From Laguncularia racemosa (taxonomy: Eukaryota > Streptophyta > Magnoliopsida > Myrtales > Combretaceae), in contig JBBMOL010000022.1 in assembly GCA_037954665.1 (NCBI GenBank), forward strand, positions 3,348,001-3,412,000: a stretch of DNA of 64,000 nucleotides, given 5' to 3'. Under the pieces are notes generated by a model. It had not been told where the DNA came from and did no database searches. It worked only from the letters and a program-made list of their open reading frames with translations. Shown here piece after piece: positions 1 through 11,437 of the stretch. A program made the position numbers and the translations under genes. Position 1 is the stretch's first letter, and the number at the start of each line of letters is the position of its first letter.

Positions 1-28
1 ATGGGTAAGTCTAATTCAAGTTGTTCCA

Positions 29-800
29 ATGAAAACAGGCTTGACTGTGATTGAAAACTCTGATGGTGAGTTAATTCCTACTCGGGTTCAGAATGGTTGG
101 AGGGTTTGTGTTGATTATAGGAAGTTAAATGCGTCAACTAGAAAAGATCACTTCCCTCTTCCTTTTCGTGATCAGATGCTTGAACGTTTGGCTGGCCATT
201 CTCACTATTGTTGTCTTGATGGTTATTTAGGTTTTCATCAAATTCTAGTGGCATCGGAAGATCAAGAGAAGACTACTTTCACTTGTCCATTCGGTACTTT
301 TGCGTATCGAAGGATGCCTTTTGGGCTCTGCAATGCCCCAGCCACATTCCAAAGGTGTATGGTTAGTATATTTTCAGATTATGTGGAAAATATCATAGAG
401 GTTTTCATGGATGACTTCACCGTCTATGGTAATTCTTTTGATTCATGTTTGACTAACCTTACAAAAGTGCTTTAAAGATGTATAGATAAGAACCTAGTGT
501 TGAATTATGAAAAATGTCACTTTATGGTTGAACAGAGTCTCATTTTAGGTCATATTGTATCCTCTAAGGGGCTTGAAGTCGATAAAGCTAAGGTAGAATT
601 GATTAAATCTTTACCTTACCCCGTAAGTGTATAGGAAATTCGCTCTTTTCTTGGGAGTGCAGGATTCTATCGACGCTTCATCAAGGATTTTTCCAAAATT
701 ACTCAACCCCTATGTCGATTGCTGCAAAAAGAAGTGACATTTGAGTTCGATGAGGCTTGTAAGCACGCTTTTGACACATTGAGGGATAAGTTACTTCTGC
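29..800 (+). pseudogene. Athila-like reverse transcriptase, broken
   Basis: Reverse transcriptase domain of a Ty3/gypsy polyprotein, 5' end outside the window. Positions 29-475 read VDYRKLNAST, then FGLCNAPATFQRC and the catalytic-site motif FMDDFTVYG (the Y/F-x-D-D box). The spacing and wording of these motifs fit the Athila lineage. A stop follows at 473-475 where relatives have Glu, but the same frame continues through NYEKCHF, LGHIVSSKGLEVDKAK and GSAGFYRRFIKDFSK, the RT thumb/connection. A frameshift near 800 moves the reading to the frame used from 844. It is a dead copy. Lineage is from recalled motifs, not a search. Confidence 0.85.
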
Positions 801-843
801 TCCAATCATCCAACCACCTGACTGGAACCTTCCCTTTGAAATT

Positions 844-2568
844 ATGTGTGATGCGAGCAATTATGCAGTTGGAGACGTTCTTGGCCAAAGAGTTGGAAGA
901 GCTTCTCATGTCATTTATTACGCTTCCAGAACATTGGATAATGCTCAATGCAACTATTCCACAACGGAAAAAGAACTCTTGGCTGTTGTTTTTGCATTAG
1001 AAAAATTCAGATCATATTTACTTAGTACTAAGGTAATTGTTTACTCTGATCATGCAGCTCTCAAATACCTGCTCGCGAAGAAGGAGGCGAAACCAAGACT
1101 TATTCGATGGATACTCTTATTACAAGAGTTTGATCTAGAAATACGTGATAGGAAAGGCTCTGAAAACTTAGTTGCCGACCACCTTAGTAGAATACCTATC
1201 AGTGAAGGGTCAACACCAATACAAGATGATTTCCTAGATGAGTATCTCTTTTCTATTCAAAAGACAATTCCGTGGTATGCCGATATTGTCAACTATTTGG
1301 TTACTAAGACACTTCCAAGTGATTTGTTTAGGGCTCAAAAAGATAAAATTAAAAGTGATGCTAAGTACTATGTATGGGATGATCCATATTTGTGGAAACA
1401 TTGTGCTGATCAGATCATTAGAAGGTGTATTTCTCAAGACAATATTCCTTTTGTCTTGCAATTTTGTCACTCATATGCATGTGGTGGACATTTTGGCCCT
1501 AAGAGGACAGCTCAAAAGGTATTAGGATGTGGTTTGTTTTGGCCTACATTGTTTCGTGATTCTTTTATGTTTTGTAAGTCTCGTGAACGATGTCAAAAAA
1601 TTGGCAACTTAGGACGTAGAGACCAAATGCCACTTACCCCTATTCTTGCATGTGAAATATTTGATATATGGGGTATTGACTTTATGGGTCCTTTTCCTCC
1701 TTCTTTCGGTAATGTTTACATCCTTCTTGCTGTGGATTATGTTTCAAAATGGGTGGAAGCCAAAGCGACCTGAACTAATGATGCCAAAGTTGTTGTGGAT
1801 TTTGTTAAATCTCATATTTTTGCTAGGTTCAGGACACCAAAGGCTCTTATCAGTGATCGTGGCACACACTTTTGTAATAGAGTAGTGGAAACTCTACTAA
1901 AAAAATACAGGGTCACTCATCGCACTTCCACTACATACCACCCTCAAACCAATGGATTGGCAGAAGTTTCAAATCGAGAAATCAAGTCTATTCTGGAAAA
2001 AACCGTCAATCCAAGCAGGAAGGATTAGAGTACAAAACTTGAAGATGCATTATGGGCCTATCGGACAGCTTACAAGACCCCTATAGGTATGTCTCCTTAC
2101 CGTTTGATATTTGGCAAACCGTGTCTCCTCCCTGTGGAGCTGGAACATAGGGCGTACTGGGCTGTAAAACAATGTAACATGCGAATGGATGAGGTTGGTG
2201 AGCATAGAAAACTTCAATTACAAGAACTTGAGGAAATTTGAAGAGAAGCTTATAAGAGTACTAAAATCTACAAGGAAAAAACAAAGAATTTTCATGATCA
2301 AATGATTTCCCGAAAGAATTTTTCTGTAGGTCAAAAAGTACTACTTTATCATTCTCGATTGAAGTTATTTTCTGGAAAACTACAATCATGGTGGATTGGT
2401 CCTTTTGTTATCACTAACATATTTTCACATGGTGCAGTTGAGATCGCAAGTCTTGAAACCGGTAAGAACTTCAAAGTCAATGGTCATCGCTTGAAACCTT
2501 TCTATGAAGGATTTCAAGTATGTAATATTGAAGAAACTAGTTTAACTCACCCCGAGTATTGCGATTAA
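844..2568 (+). pseudogene. Athila-like RNase H and integrase, broken
   Basis: Continuation of the pol gene in the frame after the shift near 800. RNase H runs from CDASNYAVG through YSTTEKELLAVV and YSDHAALKYLL to ADHLSRIP (about 844-1200). The integrase follows: zinc-binding region with GGHFGPKRTAQKV near 1485-1520, catalytic core with GIDFMGPFPPS (first D), SDRGTHFCN (second D) and HPQTNGLAEVSNREI (E). The C-terminal domain with GPFVITNIFSHGAVEI ends at 2568. The frame is interrupted by TGA at 1771-1773, TAG near 2026-2028 and TGA near 2239. Two of these replace probable Arg codons and one a probable Trp codon, as C-to-T decay would produce. Confidence 0.88.
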
Positions 2569-3921
2569 TTACAGGAACGTCTAGCCAAAGACGTTAAAGA
2601 AAGGCGCTTCATGGGAGGCAACCCATATCAATTTATTTTGTTTTAGTTTTCTTTTGATCTTTCTTTTTCTTTTGATTAGCTGCAGCAAGAGTATATATCA
2701 TCAGATGACACTCTCTAGTGCTTAAGGGGAGAACTCCAATTACTCCACACTTCATACCAGAGAAGTACCAGTATTCCTTTTCTCTTATTCTCTAATGTTC
2801 CTTGTGTTGATTCCTCTTTAATTGTGCTGAATTAGGAACAGTGAGGACACTATTCAAGCTAAGTGTGGGGGAGAGGATAATAAAATATAGAGAATAGAGA
2901 ATTGACTCATACTGAATCGACTCATACTTTGAATGTTTGTCCTTAAGCAATTTTAAGCAGTTTTTTTTTCAAAATTATCATGAAATCTGGAGATTGTACT
3001 AAATGTTGTAATAAGCATCTACAAAATGTGAAATTGACTTGTTTAAATGCTTTACTCACCTACTGTTGTGATTAGAATACTTGGTTAAAATTAAGTAATG
3101 AAATCTTTAAGAAACAAATTTACCTTGTATTTAGCTTTAGAATTGGAAGTCTAAGAGTAAGTCGAGTCCCTAAGTGAAAAATAAACAAGTTTACTTCTAG
3201 GTTATATTAGCAACTGTATACTCTTTGAAGTTGTTGTGAAAAAAAAAATAAAATCAAGCATAGCCATTACTCCAATAATTCAAATAATTGAGTTAAGAGT
3301 ATTCAAACTTGAATGTTAGAGTGAGGAAGAGTTCGTAGGGGTATCTCAAAACCCGGTCACTTGAGTGACGAGCTCGGGATGTGCCGACTCAATGAACTCA
3401 CTATAACGATAAGGGCGAAAAAGGCAAAAGTTCATGAAAAGAAGCGGGCAAAAACCCGTCAAAATAGATGCTTGATTAAATCAAAAGAACAATGAATGTA
3501 AACATTCATTGAATGAAACAAGACTTATAATAAAAAGGGAGAAAATCTATGGAAAGAGTTGATACTATATGCTTTTACTTTATGTTGCAAGGATTATATA
3601 CTTGATAATATCCAATGAAGTTTAATTGGGTGTTTTTCCTTAGTGGATTAAGTATTTACTTTTGGAATAAAAATTCTTTTGCTAAATATGAGGATTAAAG
3701 TTTGTTTTGTTTAGATTAGCTATTAAATTTTGTCAATGGTAATTTGATCACATGAAACCAGTTTGGTTGAAGTAGTAGACATTAAGATTACAAGTCATGA
3801 ATTACAAATGAATAGATGCTTGGAATGATGAAAAGAAAAGTTCGTATAATCTATGACGGATTTCTAAATTGATTTGATTCAATTGCTTGAGGACAAGCAA
3901 GAGTTTAAGTGTGGGGGAATT
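2569..3921 (+). other. non-coding 3' spacer of the Athila-like element
   Basis: About 1.35 kb between the end of integrase and the 3' LTR. It starts with gggaggcaaccca near 2612, a phrase I associate with this lineage. No env-like frame survives. A first purine run, aagtgtgggggagagga, lies near 2859-2876; the second, at the LTR edge, is the functional-looking PPT. The rest is AT-rich without an ORF above about 60 codons. Confidence 0.6.
3906..3921 (+). promoter_or_regulatory. polypurine tract of the Athila-like element
   Basis: The tract aagtgtgggggaat abuts the LTR start tgatagagcc. In LTR retrotransposons this primes plus-strand synthesis. Its position directly against TG supports the LTR boundary. 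Confidence 0.75.
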
Positions 3922-4114
3922 TGATAGAGCCATTTTATACTCAATCTTTATAGTATGAAGTGTGTTAATTTATTATAGATTTTATAGAAATCATAAGGAA
4001 ATGGTACTTAATTCTATTATGGTGATAAATCAGGTTAAATGGAGTCAAGGGTGCTAATTCAAGTAAATTAGAGAAGTCATCTACAACTTGGATCAAAGAT
4101 AAGGATTTACACCG

Positions 4115-4560
4115 CCGGAGGAAAGTACATGGGCGTGTAGTTGAAGTACACGGCCGTGTACTTAGTTTTGAAGCCACAGGAAAATACACGGTTGAAGTAC
4201 ACGACCGTGTATCTGTCTTGAAGAATCCACGGGAAAATACACGGTTGAAGTACACGACCGTGTATCTGTCTAGAAGGAGGCACGGTTTGAGATACGGTCA
4301 TGGTGCAAACCGTGCTACACACTGCATGAGAAGGAGAGAGACACGGCTTGTGACACGGCCGTGGTGGAAGCCGTGGTGGAAGCTTGATGAAGCCGTGCCA
4401 TATACTAAATAAGGAAGAGAAATTGTGGAACTTCGACCAGAGGATGACACGGCTTGGGATCTGGCCGTGGTTGAAGCCGTGGTACACACTGGACACGGAA
4501 GATGATATGTGAATTATACACAGAGGAAGGCACGGCTTGACCCACGGCCGTGTTGTAGGG
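4115..4560. repeat. array of imperfect ACACGGCCGTGT palindromes in the Athila-like LTR
   Basis: About ten copies of short GC-rich inverted repeats such as tacacggccgtgtac, acacgaccgtgta and gacacggccgtgg, separated by 15-40 bp of AT-richer sequence. The array ends about 100 bp upstream of the TATA box. Similar arrays occur in the CRM-like and Tekay-like LTRs in this window. Confidence 0.85.
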
Positions 4561-4660
4561 AGTGCCAAGCGGACAATTATTTACTTCTCGAGATTTACTT
4601 GAAAAAGGAAAGATATTTTCGTATCTTGCTAGCAAAAGATCACCTGCCATTCCTTTAACA

Positions 4661-4670
4661 ATATAAATAG
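4661..4670 (+). promoter_or_regulatory. TATA box of the Athila-like LTR
   Basis: atataaatag, followed within 10 bp by aaccctag and gggtta, telo-box-like words often found near plant promoter starts. It lies just downstream of the palindrome array, where a U3/R boundary would be expected. Confidence 0.6.
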
Positions 4671-5542
4671 AACTAACCCTAGAGGGTTATGATAATCTTG
4701 GATCATTTTGGAGACAAGAAGGAAGGAAGGAGGCAGAGCAAAAACCGGGAACTGAGGCTTATTATGTTTTTACTCTTAATTTTCGTTTTGATGATGAACA
4801 TGTGTAGCTAAGCAGATTTTCTAGCCAAAGGGTCATAGAAGTTTGATTCTCCACGAATTGTGAGATCTAATTGATTTTTCTTTAATCTATTCTTTGTTTT
4901 TGGATATTCATATATCTTCTGAACGTTTTGTCATTATTATCTTTGTTGATTGGTATGAATTAGAGCTCTTCTACTCAATTAGCAAGTTAATATATTGTCA
5001 ACTAGCACGTCAAATCCGTAATTTTTTGATAGTTCTAGTTTCGGTGACACAATAACATGTTTGATTATAAAATAGATGATCGAATTCATGTTATGGAGAT
5101 GTATGATCTTGTTTAAATAGGTTATCTTATAATCTACTGGCATGAATTGGTGGTCTCTCTTGTTTTTAATGCTATTGATAGATTAAATCCTAAGAGCTTG
5201 TTTAGGGTTGTCTAATCGATAAAAGAAGTAATCAAAGAGCTTGTTTTGATTATCGAGGAAGTAAGGAGAGATAGGTTATTAGAGCTTGTTAATAACCATA
5301 ACCAGTTTATCTAGAAATAAGAATAGAAAACATTTGCATCGATGATCAATTCCTAGAATTAAACTATCTTGATTCCTTTGGCTAGGCTTTTATCAACATT
5401 CGACTTTATTATATCGTTTAATTATTATTTGATTCACAAAGAAAACCCCCCCATTTTTCTTTTCCTCTTTATTCTCTTTGAATAGAAATATATTTAACCA
5501 ATCCCTGTGGATACGACCCTACTCACTACTATACGCAAATCA

Positions 5543-5725
5543 TATCTTTAAAAAAAATATAATGGATAATAGAAATAAGGAAATTCAACATTTATTTTGG
5601 TCATAAATTGTAAATTTGCAATAAAAGTCATAATATAGATAATCAAGCATAAGTTGTATAATATAGATATTTTATTTCTAAAATGGTAAATCATGTATAA
5701 AGCGAGTTTCACCTCGTTATATATA
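5543..5725. other. AT-rich flank between elements A and B
   Basis: AT-rich sequence, apparently the DNA into which B inserted; it resumes at 12414. Nothing recognisable. Confidence 0.5.
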
Positions 5726-6036
5726 CAAAATGATACAAACCACGCCCACGTGTGACGAAACCCAATACCAATACGTTCGGAATTGCTACCTAAGATGCCA
5801 AACAATCGAGTGGAAACCGCGACCCGTTGCCTATAAGTGAGGCAAGAACCTTGGTATATTATGTAGACGCCACAATCGGGATGAAAGACCGATTGATAAG
5901 TCGGGATGAACGCCATGGAAGAAAATCCGATAAGTTCAAGGAAAGTTCTTTAAAGAACCAAGAGAGGAATTCTCTCAAAAATGTTATTCAATTTTGTATG
6001 TTCTATTGCATATTGTATTCTGTTCTCAACCCTAGA

Positions 6037-6046
6037 CATTTATATT
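6037..6046 (-). promoter_or_regulatory. TATA box in the element B LTR
   Basis: The minus strand reads aatataaatg with the telo-box-like ccctaa immediately upstream and ctagggtt immediately downstream. The palindrome array lies 115-275 bp upstream of it. The other LTR has the same layout near 11905-11920. Confidence 0.55.
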
Positions 6047-6160
6047 AGGGTTTACAACTCGTAATAATAAAGCCCAAAATGACATAACATCATTAAGTTG
6101 TGAAAAAAATAACAAAATAGGGACTTAAAGGCCGGCGGCGTTGGAGCCGGCGTAGAGCAT

Positions 6161-6312
6161 ATACACGGTCGTGCCTTTCTAGATGTGTATGCTTCTGTAG
6201 ATATTCTTGACACCATACACGACCGTGCCTTTAAATCGTGTATATGACCGTGTATGTTTCTGTGGAGCCTCCAGACTCACTACACGGTCGTACCTTGTAA
6301 AGACACGCCCTC
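6161..6312. repeat. palindrome array in the element B 3' LTR
   Basis: Four or five imperfect copies of acacggccgtgt-type inverted repeats, for example tacacggtcgtgcc and acacgaccgtgcc. The equivalent block in the 5' LTR is 12024-12172, where several copies keep the perfect acacggccgtg core. Confidence 0.8.
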
Positions 6313-6313
6313 T

Positions 6314-7219
6314 TCAAACTGTATCCGTTATAACTTGTACAAGAGCAAGGGCATTCTCATGGTTGTTCCAATCCTTTCTGGCTTCATGGACATCCCTTAT
6401 CAACCCGTTAAGTGCTTCCTTGAATCGTTTTGCTCGAGTTCTTGTGATCGGTCCAGGGGGCACTTCAAGAGGATCCACATTCCATCTTCTGGCTTGGCTC
6501 CCATCATAGCTCTCATCATTCCCCTCCTCTTGAAAAGGATTTGTCCTCAAATCGTCGCCTACATCAAAAGGACTCAGATCAGTAACATTAAACGTAGCAC
6601 TTACTTGATACTCACCTGGCAAATCTATCTTGTATGCATTATCATTGATGCGCTCAAGAATTTGAAATGGTCTATCGCCTCTAGGAAGTAATTTAGATCG
6701 ACACTGCACAGGAAACCGCTCTTTGTGCATGTGAACCCAAACCCAGTCTCTAGGTTCAAAGATAGGTTGTCGACGACCCTTGTTGGCTTGTTTCACATAC
6801 TGCTCTGTTCCCCGCTCAATGTTTAGCCTTGCCTTCTCATGGGTCTGTTTAACAAATTCTGCTTTCTTCTTGCCATCTAGATTAACATACTCAGAAATAG
6901 GTAGAGGTGATAAATCCAAAGGAGTTAGTGGATTAAAACCATAAACAATTTCAAAAGGAGTAAACTTAGTAGCAGAATGCATTGTGCGATTATAGGCAAA
7001 TTCAACATGCGGCAAGCAATCCTCCCAACTTTTAATGTTCTTTTTAATGACTGCCCTTAACAAAGTAGATAAAGTTCGATTTACTACCTCAGTTTGACCA
7101 TCAGTCTGTGGATGACAAGTAGTAGAAAACAATAGCTTAGTTCCTAACTTAGCCCATAGGGTCTTCCAGAAGAAGCTCAAGAACTTAGCATCTCTATCCG
7201 ATACGATTGTTCTAGGCAT
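6314..7219 (-). pseudogene. CRM-like integrase core and C-terminal part, element B
   Basis: 301 codons, in frame with the rest of pol. Integrase catalytic residues are visible: IVSDRDAKF (second D) and HPQTDGQTEVVNRT (E). The C-terminal domain includes PRGDRPFQILERINDNAYK and ATFNVTDLSPFDVGDDLRTN. The tail GPITRTRAKRFKEALNG crosses the PPT and enters the LTR, ending at TGA 6314-6316. An upstream in-frame TAG at 7226-7228 separates this piece from the rest of pol; relatives have Leu there. No chromodomain was recognised, which fits the CRM type of tail. Confidence 0.88.
6519..6531 (-). promoter_or_regulatory. polypurine tract of element B
   Basis: The minus strand reads aagaggaggggaa directly before the LTR start TGATGAGAGC. 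The tract lies inside the coding frame, specifying the residues around QEEGND. Confidence 0.85.
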
Positions 7220-7225
7220 ACCATG

Positions 7226-8878
7226 CTATCTCACAACTTCCCTAAAGAACAAATTAGCAATATTGCAAGCATCATCTGTTTTGTGGCAAGGAATGAAATG
7301 TTCCATCTTAGAAAATCTATCCACAACTACAAAAATAGAATCTCGACCATGTCTAGACTTGGGTAATCCTAACACAAAATCCATGGAAATATCTACCCAA
7401 GGCTCATGAGGAATGGGAAGTGGGGTATAAAGCTCATGAGGTTGGACTCTAGATTTTACTTGCTTACACGTGACACATCGCTCACAAATCCTCTCAACAT
7501 CTCGTTTCATGTGAGGCCAATAGAAGTGTTCCTGTAATACCCCTAAAGTTTTAGCTACTCCAAAATGCCCCATTAAACCTCCTCCATGAGACTCCCTCAC
7601 TAGTAATTCTCTTAAAAAACAATTTGGAATGCATAGTTTACTCTCCCTAAACAAGAATCCTTCATGTTTATAAAATTTACCATGACCACTCTTCTCACAA
7701 TGCACATACTCTTCACATAAATCTTGATCAGCAGTATACAATTCCTTAATGTGCTCAAAACCAAGTAGTTTAGAACTAAGAGTAGAGATAAGAGCATACC
7801 TCCTAGAAAGTGCATCAGCAACGACATTCTCTTTACCTTGCTTGTAGTGGATGACATAGGGAAATGTTTCAATGAACTCCACCCAACGAGCATGCCTTTT
7901 GTTTAGCTTATGTTGTCCCTTCAAGTACTTCAAGGATTCATGATCAGTGTAGATCACAAACTCTTTTGGGCAAAGATAGTGTTGCCAAGTCTCCAGTGCT
8001 CGAACCAATGCATATAGCTCCTTGTCATAAGTAGGGTAGTTCAAGGTTTCCCCACTTAGCTTCTCGCTAAAGAATGCAATTGGTCTTCTCTCCTGCATGA
8101 GCACTGCTCCAATACCTAATCCTGAAGCATCACACTCAATTTCAAACATTTTAGAAAAATTAGGTAAAGCAAGTAATGGCGCCTGAGTCAGCTTATTTTT
8201 AAGCGTTTGAAAGGCCTTCTCTTGTTGCTCTCCCCATCTGAACCCCATGTTCTTCTTGATTACCTCAGTAAGTGGTGTTGCAATGGTGCTGAAATCCTTC
8301 ACAAACCTCCTGTAAAAACTCGCTAGTCCATGGAAACTCCGCACATTACTTGCATTAGTTGGACTAGGCCATTCTTGGATCGCACGAATCTTTTCTTCAT
8401 CAACCTGTATTCCCTGTGCACTAACAACAAAACCAAGAAACACAAGTTTGTCTGTGCAAAAAGTGCACTTTTTGAGGTTAGCATATAATTGCTCCTTTCG
8501 AAGCACTTCTAAAACATCCCTTAAGTGAGATATATGGTCTTCCAAACTCTTGCTGTAAATGAGGATATCATCAAAATAGACAACCACAAATTTGCCAATA
8601 AAAGCCCTCAAGACATGGTTCATAAGTCTCATAAAAGTACTAGGTGCATTAGTTAAACCGAAAGGCATTACTAACCACTCATACAATCCATATTTTGTCT
8701 TAAATGCGGTTTTCCATTCATCACCTTCTTTCATTCTAATTTGGTGATATCCGCTTTTCAGATTAATTTTGGAAAAGACACTAGACCCATGTAACTCATC
8801 TAACATGTCATCTAAGCGAGGAATGGGATGACGATACTTTACCGTGATGTTGTTGATGGTGCGGCAGTCAACACACAT
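7226..8878 (-). pseudogene. CRM-like reverse transcriptase, RNase H and integrase N-terminal part, element B
   Basis: 550 codons. RT has MPFGLTNAPSTFMRLMNHVL and the catalytic VVYFDDILIYS (about 8567-8578). RNase H has IECDASGLGIGAVLMQ, TYDKELYALVRALETW and IYTDHESLKYL, ending VADALSRRYAL. The integrase zinc-binding region has GHFGVAKTL and ERCVTCKQVKS. The first catalytic Asp of the core is in ISMDFVLGL. It is separated from the upstream protease by TAG at 8882-8884, replacing the Trp of KKDGTWRMCVD, and from the downstream integrase by TAG at 7226-7228. All domains are otherwise intact. Confidence 0.93.
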
Positions 8879-8881
8879 TCT

Positions 8882-10051
8882 CTATGGCCCATCCTTCTTA
8901 GGCACCAAAATCACAGGCACTACACATGGGCTCATGCTTTCTCTCATGTACCCCTTCTCCATTAATTTATCGACTTGCCTTTGGAGTTCCTTTGTCTCCT
9001 CCGGATTGCTCCTATAAGCTGGTTTGTTTGGAATCGATGCTCCGGGTACAAGGTCAATCTGGTGCTTAATACCACGAATAGGTGGTAATCCCTTTGGAAC
9101 CTCCTCAGGGAAGACATCTTCGAAGTCCTGCAAAATAGACATAACCACACTGGGTAAAGAGTTAAATAGTTCGTTAGTATTCAAACATGTTTCCTTAAAA
9201 ACCAACAACAACATAGGTTGCTTCATCATTAACGCTCTTCTCACTACACTTGTTCTTGCCACACAACTCTCCTTTTGCAAGGCTGCACTCTCCTTTTCAC
9301 TCACCACCAAAGTTGATCCCCCTTCAACTTGGTCTCTCACGCTCTTTCTAGCCTTCCTCTCTTTTTCCTTTTGATATCGACTTTTGTGTTCCTTTTCTTT
9401 CTCGTTGTCTTTTGCTCTCTCACTCTCCCTCTGTTTTTCACTCACCTTATATTTTGCAAAAGACTGTTGTAGCTGCAACTGATCCTCATACACCTGTTTA
9501 GGTGTTAAGGGTTTAAGATTAAAGCTTTTCCCCTGGTGAACAAGCATATATTTGTTAGAAAAGCCATCATGAACAACCTTCCTATTAAACTGCCATGGCC
9601 TCCCTAATAACACATGATATGCCTGCATTGGCACTACATCGCATAGCACCTCATCCTCATACCTACCGATGCGAAAAGCAATCAAGGCTTGCTTACTCAC
9701 CTTAGTCTTGCCACTATCATTCAGCCACTGAAATTTATATGGACTAGGATGTTTAGTAGTCTTGAGTCCCAGCCTCTCGACAATAAAAGTACTCACTACG
9801 TTAGTGCAACTCCCTCCATCAATGATCAAACTGCAAATATGATCACCTAGATAACATCTAGTATGAAAGATATTCTCTTGTTGCACCTCATCTTCTTCCT
9901 TCACCTGCACATTCAAAGCTCGCTTCACTACTACCACTAACTTCCCTACTGCAGGCTCCTCGTCATCACTAGCGTCATCTAATGGAGGCATATCATCCTC
10001 TTCACTACCCCCCTTAGTCTCATACTCACCATCATCACGCAGAATCATCAC
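8882..10051 (-). pseudogene. CRM-like protease and linker to RT, element B
   Basis: 389 codons in the gag-pol frame. The aspartic protease has the active-site region LIIDGGSCTNVVS (D-G-G instead of the canonical D-T/S-G), then HPSPYKFQWL and VLLGRPWQF. A highly charged Lys/Glu/Arg stretch (EKEKEHKSRYQKEKERK) follows, then DVFPEEVPKGLPPIRGI and YRSNPEETKELQRQVDKLME, the RT N-terminal region. It ends at the TAG that replaces Trp. The zinc knuckle lies just upstream in the same frame. Confidence 0.88.
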
Positions 10052-11134
10052 ATGCCTATTCGGACATTGACTAGCAATATGGCCTCTGCCTTGGCATTTA
10101 AAACATCGAATGTCACGATTTCTAGGAGTAGAAGAATCAGGTTTACCTTGGTTACCAGGAGTAGAACCCGCTTGCCTCTGCTCTCCTTTTGGTTTGGTGG
10201 GTACAGGCTTTTCTTCCTTCTTTCATTGGTTAGTCTTCCAAGTGGATGAACTAGCAACCTGTTGAAACCGTGCAGTACTACTACCTTTCCTCCTGTGTTG
10301 GTTCTTAACCTTTATAGCCATATGAACCATATCTTCCAATTCTACATAATGCTGCAGTTCTACGACATTTTGAATTTCTCTATTCAATCCAGCAAGAAAC
10401 CTAGTCATGGTAGCCTCTTTATCCTCATCTACATTTGCCCTAATCATAGTAACCTCCATCTCCTTGAAATACTCATCCACACTTCGGCTTCCTTGCTTAA
10501 GAGTTTGCAATTTGTTGTGCAATTCACGATAGTAATACGCAGGCACAAACCGCTTCTTCATCACCCTCTTCATCTCTTCCCAAGACTCAATAGGTGGTTC
10601 GCCATTCCTTCTTCGATTCAACATTAGTTGATCCCACTACACTATGGCATAATTCGAAAATTCAATGGCAGCAAGTTTCACTTTCTTTCTCCCACTATAG
10701 TTGTGACAATCAAACACCATCTCTACCTTCTTCTCCCACTCTAAGTATGCCTCGGGATCATTCTTCCCTTGGAAAGGAGGAATCTTCATCTTTATACTAC
10801 TCAGTTGATTATCCTCTCTATTCCTATCTCCTCTATCTTCCTAATCCCTAGTTCCTCTATTCCTACCACTATAACCTCTATAACACCCGACAGAAGGTTC
10901 ATCAAATTCGTCATCAGACATTCCATCTCCACCCCTTTGTACTCTCCTAGAACAACTCTCCCTCTTACGCCTTTGGAAGACGTTTTTAGATTGCTCTAGT
11001 TTTTGTTCCACCATCTCATGAATTTGTTCCATCCCCTCTTGAAACATCCTCTTCATCTCACCCCTCAACGCCTTAATCACTAACCTAGCATCAAACCTTC
11101 CCCTCTCACCTTCAGGAGAATGTTGCCTCGACAT
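10052..11134 (-). pseudogene. CRM-like Gag, element B
   Basis: Same frame as pol. The start chosen is ATG at 11134-11132 (MSRQHSPEGERG), since an equivalent ATG opens the gag of element X. Order: N-terminal helix-forming region, FDEPSVG, then retrotransposon-gag core (SWEEMKRVMKKRFVPAYYY), then the zinc knuckle CFKCQGRGHIASQC near 10070-10110. In-frame stops lie at 10841-10843 (TAG), 10637-10639 (TAG) and 10223-10225 (TGA). Comparison with X shows all three were Trp. Without them gag-PR-pol would be a single frame of about 1600 codons (6314-11134). Confidence 0.88.
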
Positions 11135-11403
11135 AGTTCCTGTAGAAAAGATTAGTACGAACATAAATATATATAATTAAGCCTCACGATACACTCCCTT
11201 ATGTGTTTCGCTCCAAGGATGATATCACACAGTCACTCGTGTATTCTCACAAGCAATAATGATATCAACTCACCAATTCCTCTTCTCAATTCTCTTGGAA
11301 CTAACCCAAACTACACCAATTCCCTTCCATAGAATTCAAAACAACTTTAGGGCTCGAAATTTTCCTTTTTTTTTTTGTTGCCTTTGTTTTTGCTCTTGAT
11401 CAT

Positions 11404-11437
<34 letters not shown>

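Larger units (their letters stand above)
3922..5542 (+). repeat. 3' LTR of the Athila-like element
   Basis: Starts TGATAG just after the PPT and probably ends CAAATCA at 5542, giving about 1.62 kb. A TATA box lies at 4661 and the GC-rich palindrome array at 4115-4560. The phrase ccctgtggatacgaccct near 5505-5520 is typical of the 3' end of such LTRs. The partner LTR and the TSD are outside the window, so the right border is an inference. Confidence 0.65.
5731..6518 (-). repeat. 3' LTR of element B
   Basis: 788 bp, + strand reading TGATACAAACC...TCTCATCA. Matches 11594-12408 throughout with scattered substitutions, plus 27 bp missing relative to that copy. It encodes the last ~65 residues of pol, then the palindrome array (about 6161-6312), then a TATA-like box on the minus strand at 6037-6046. 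Confidence 0.93.

Noticed and set aside
4115..4560. Palindrome arrays as a CRISPR array
   Set aside because: Repeats are short and imperfect, spacers are uneven, there is no cas gene, and the DNA is plant nuclear.
5548..5916. 122-codon frame on the minus strand
   Set aside because: Crosses the LTR boundary of element B into AT-rich flank; no domain.
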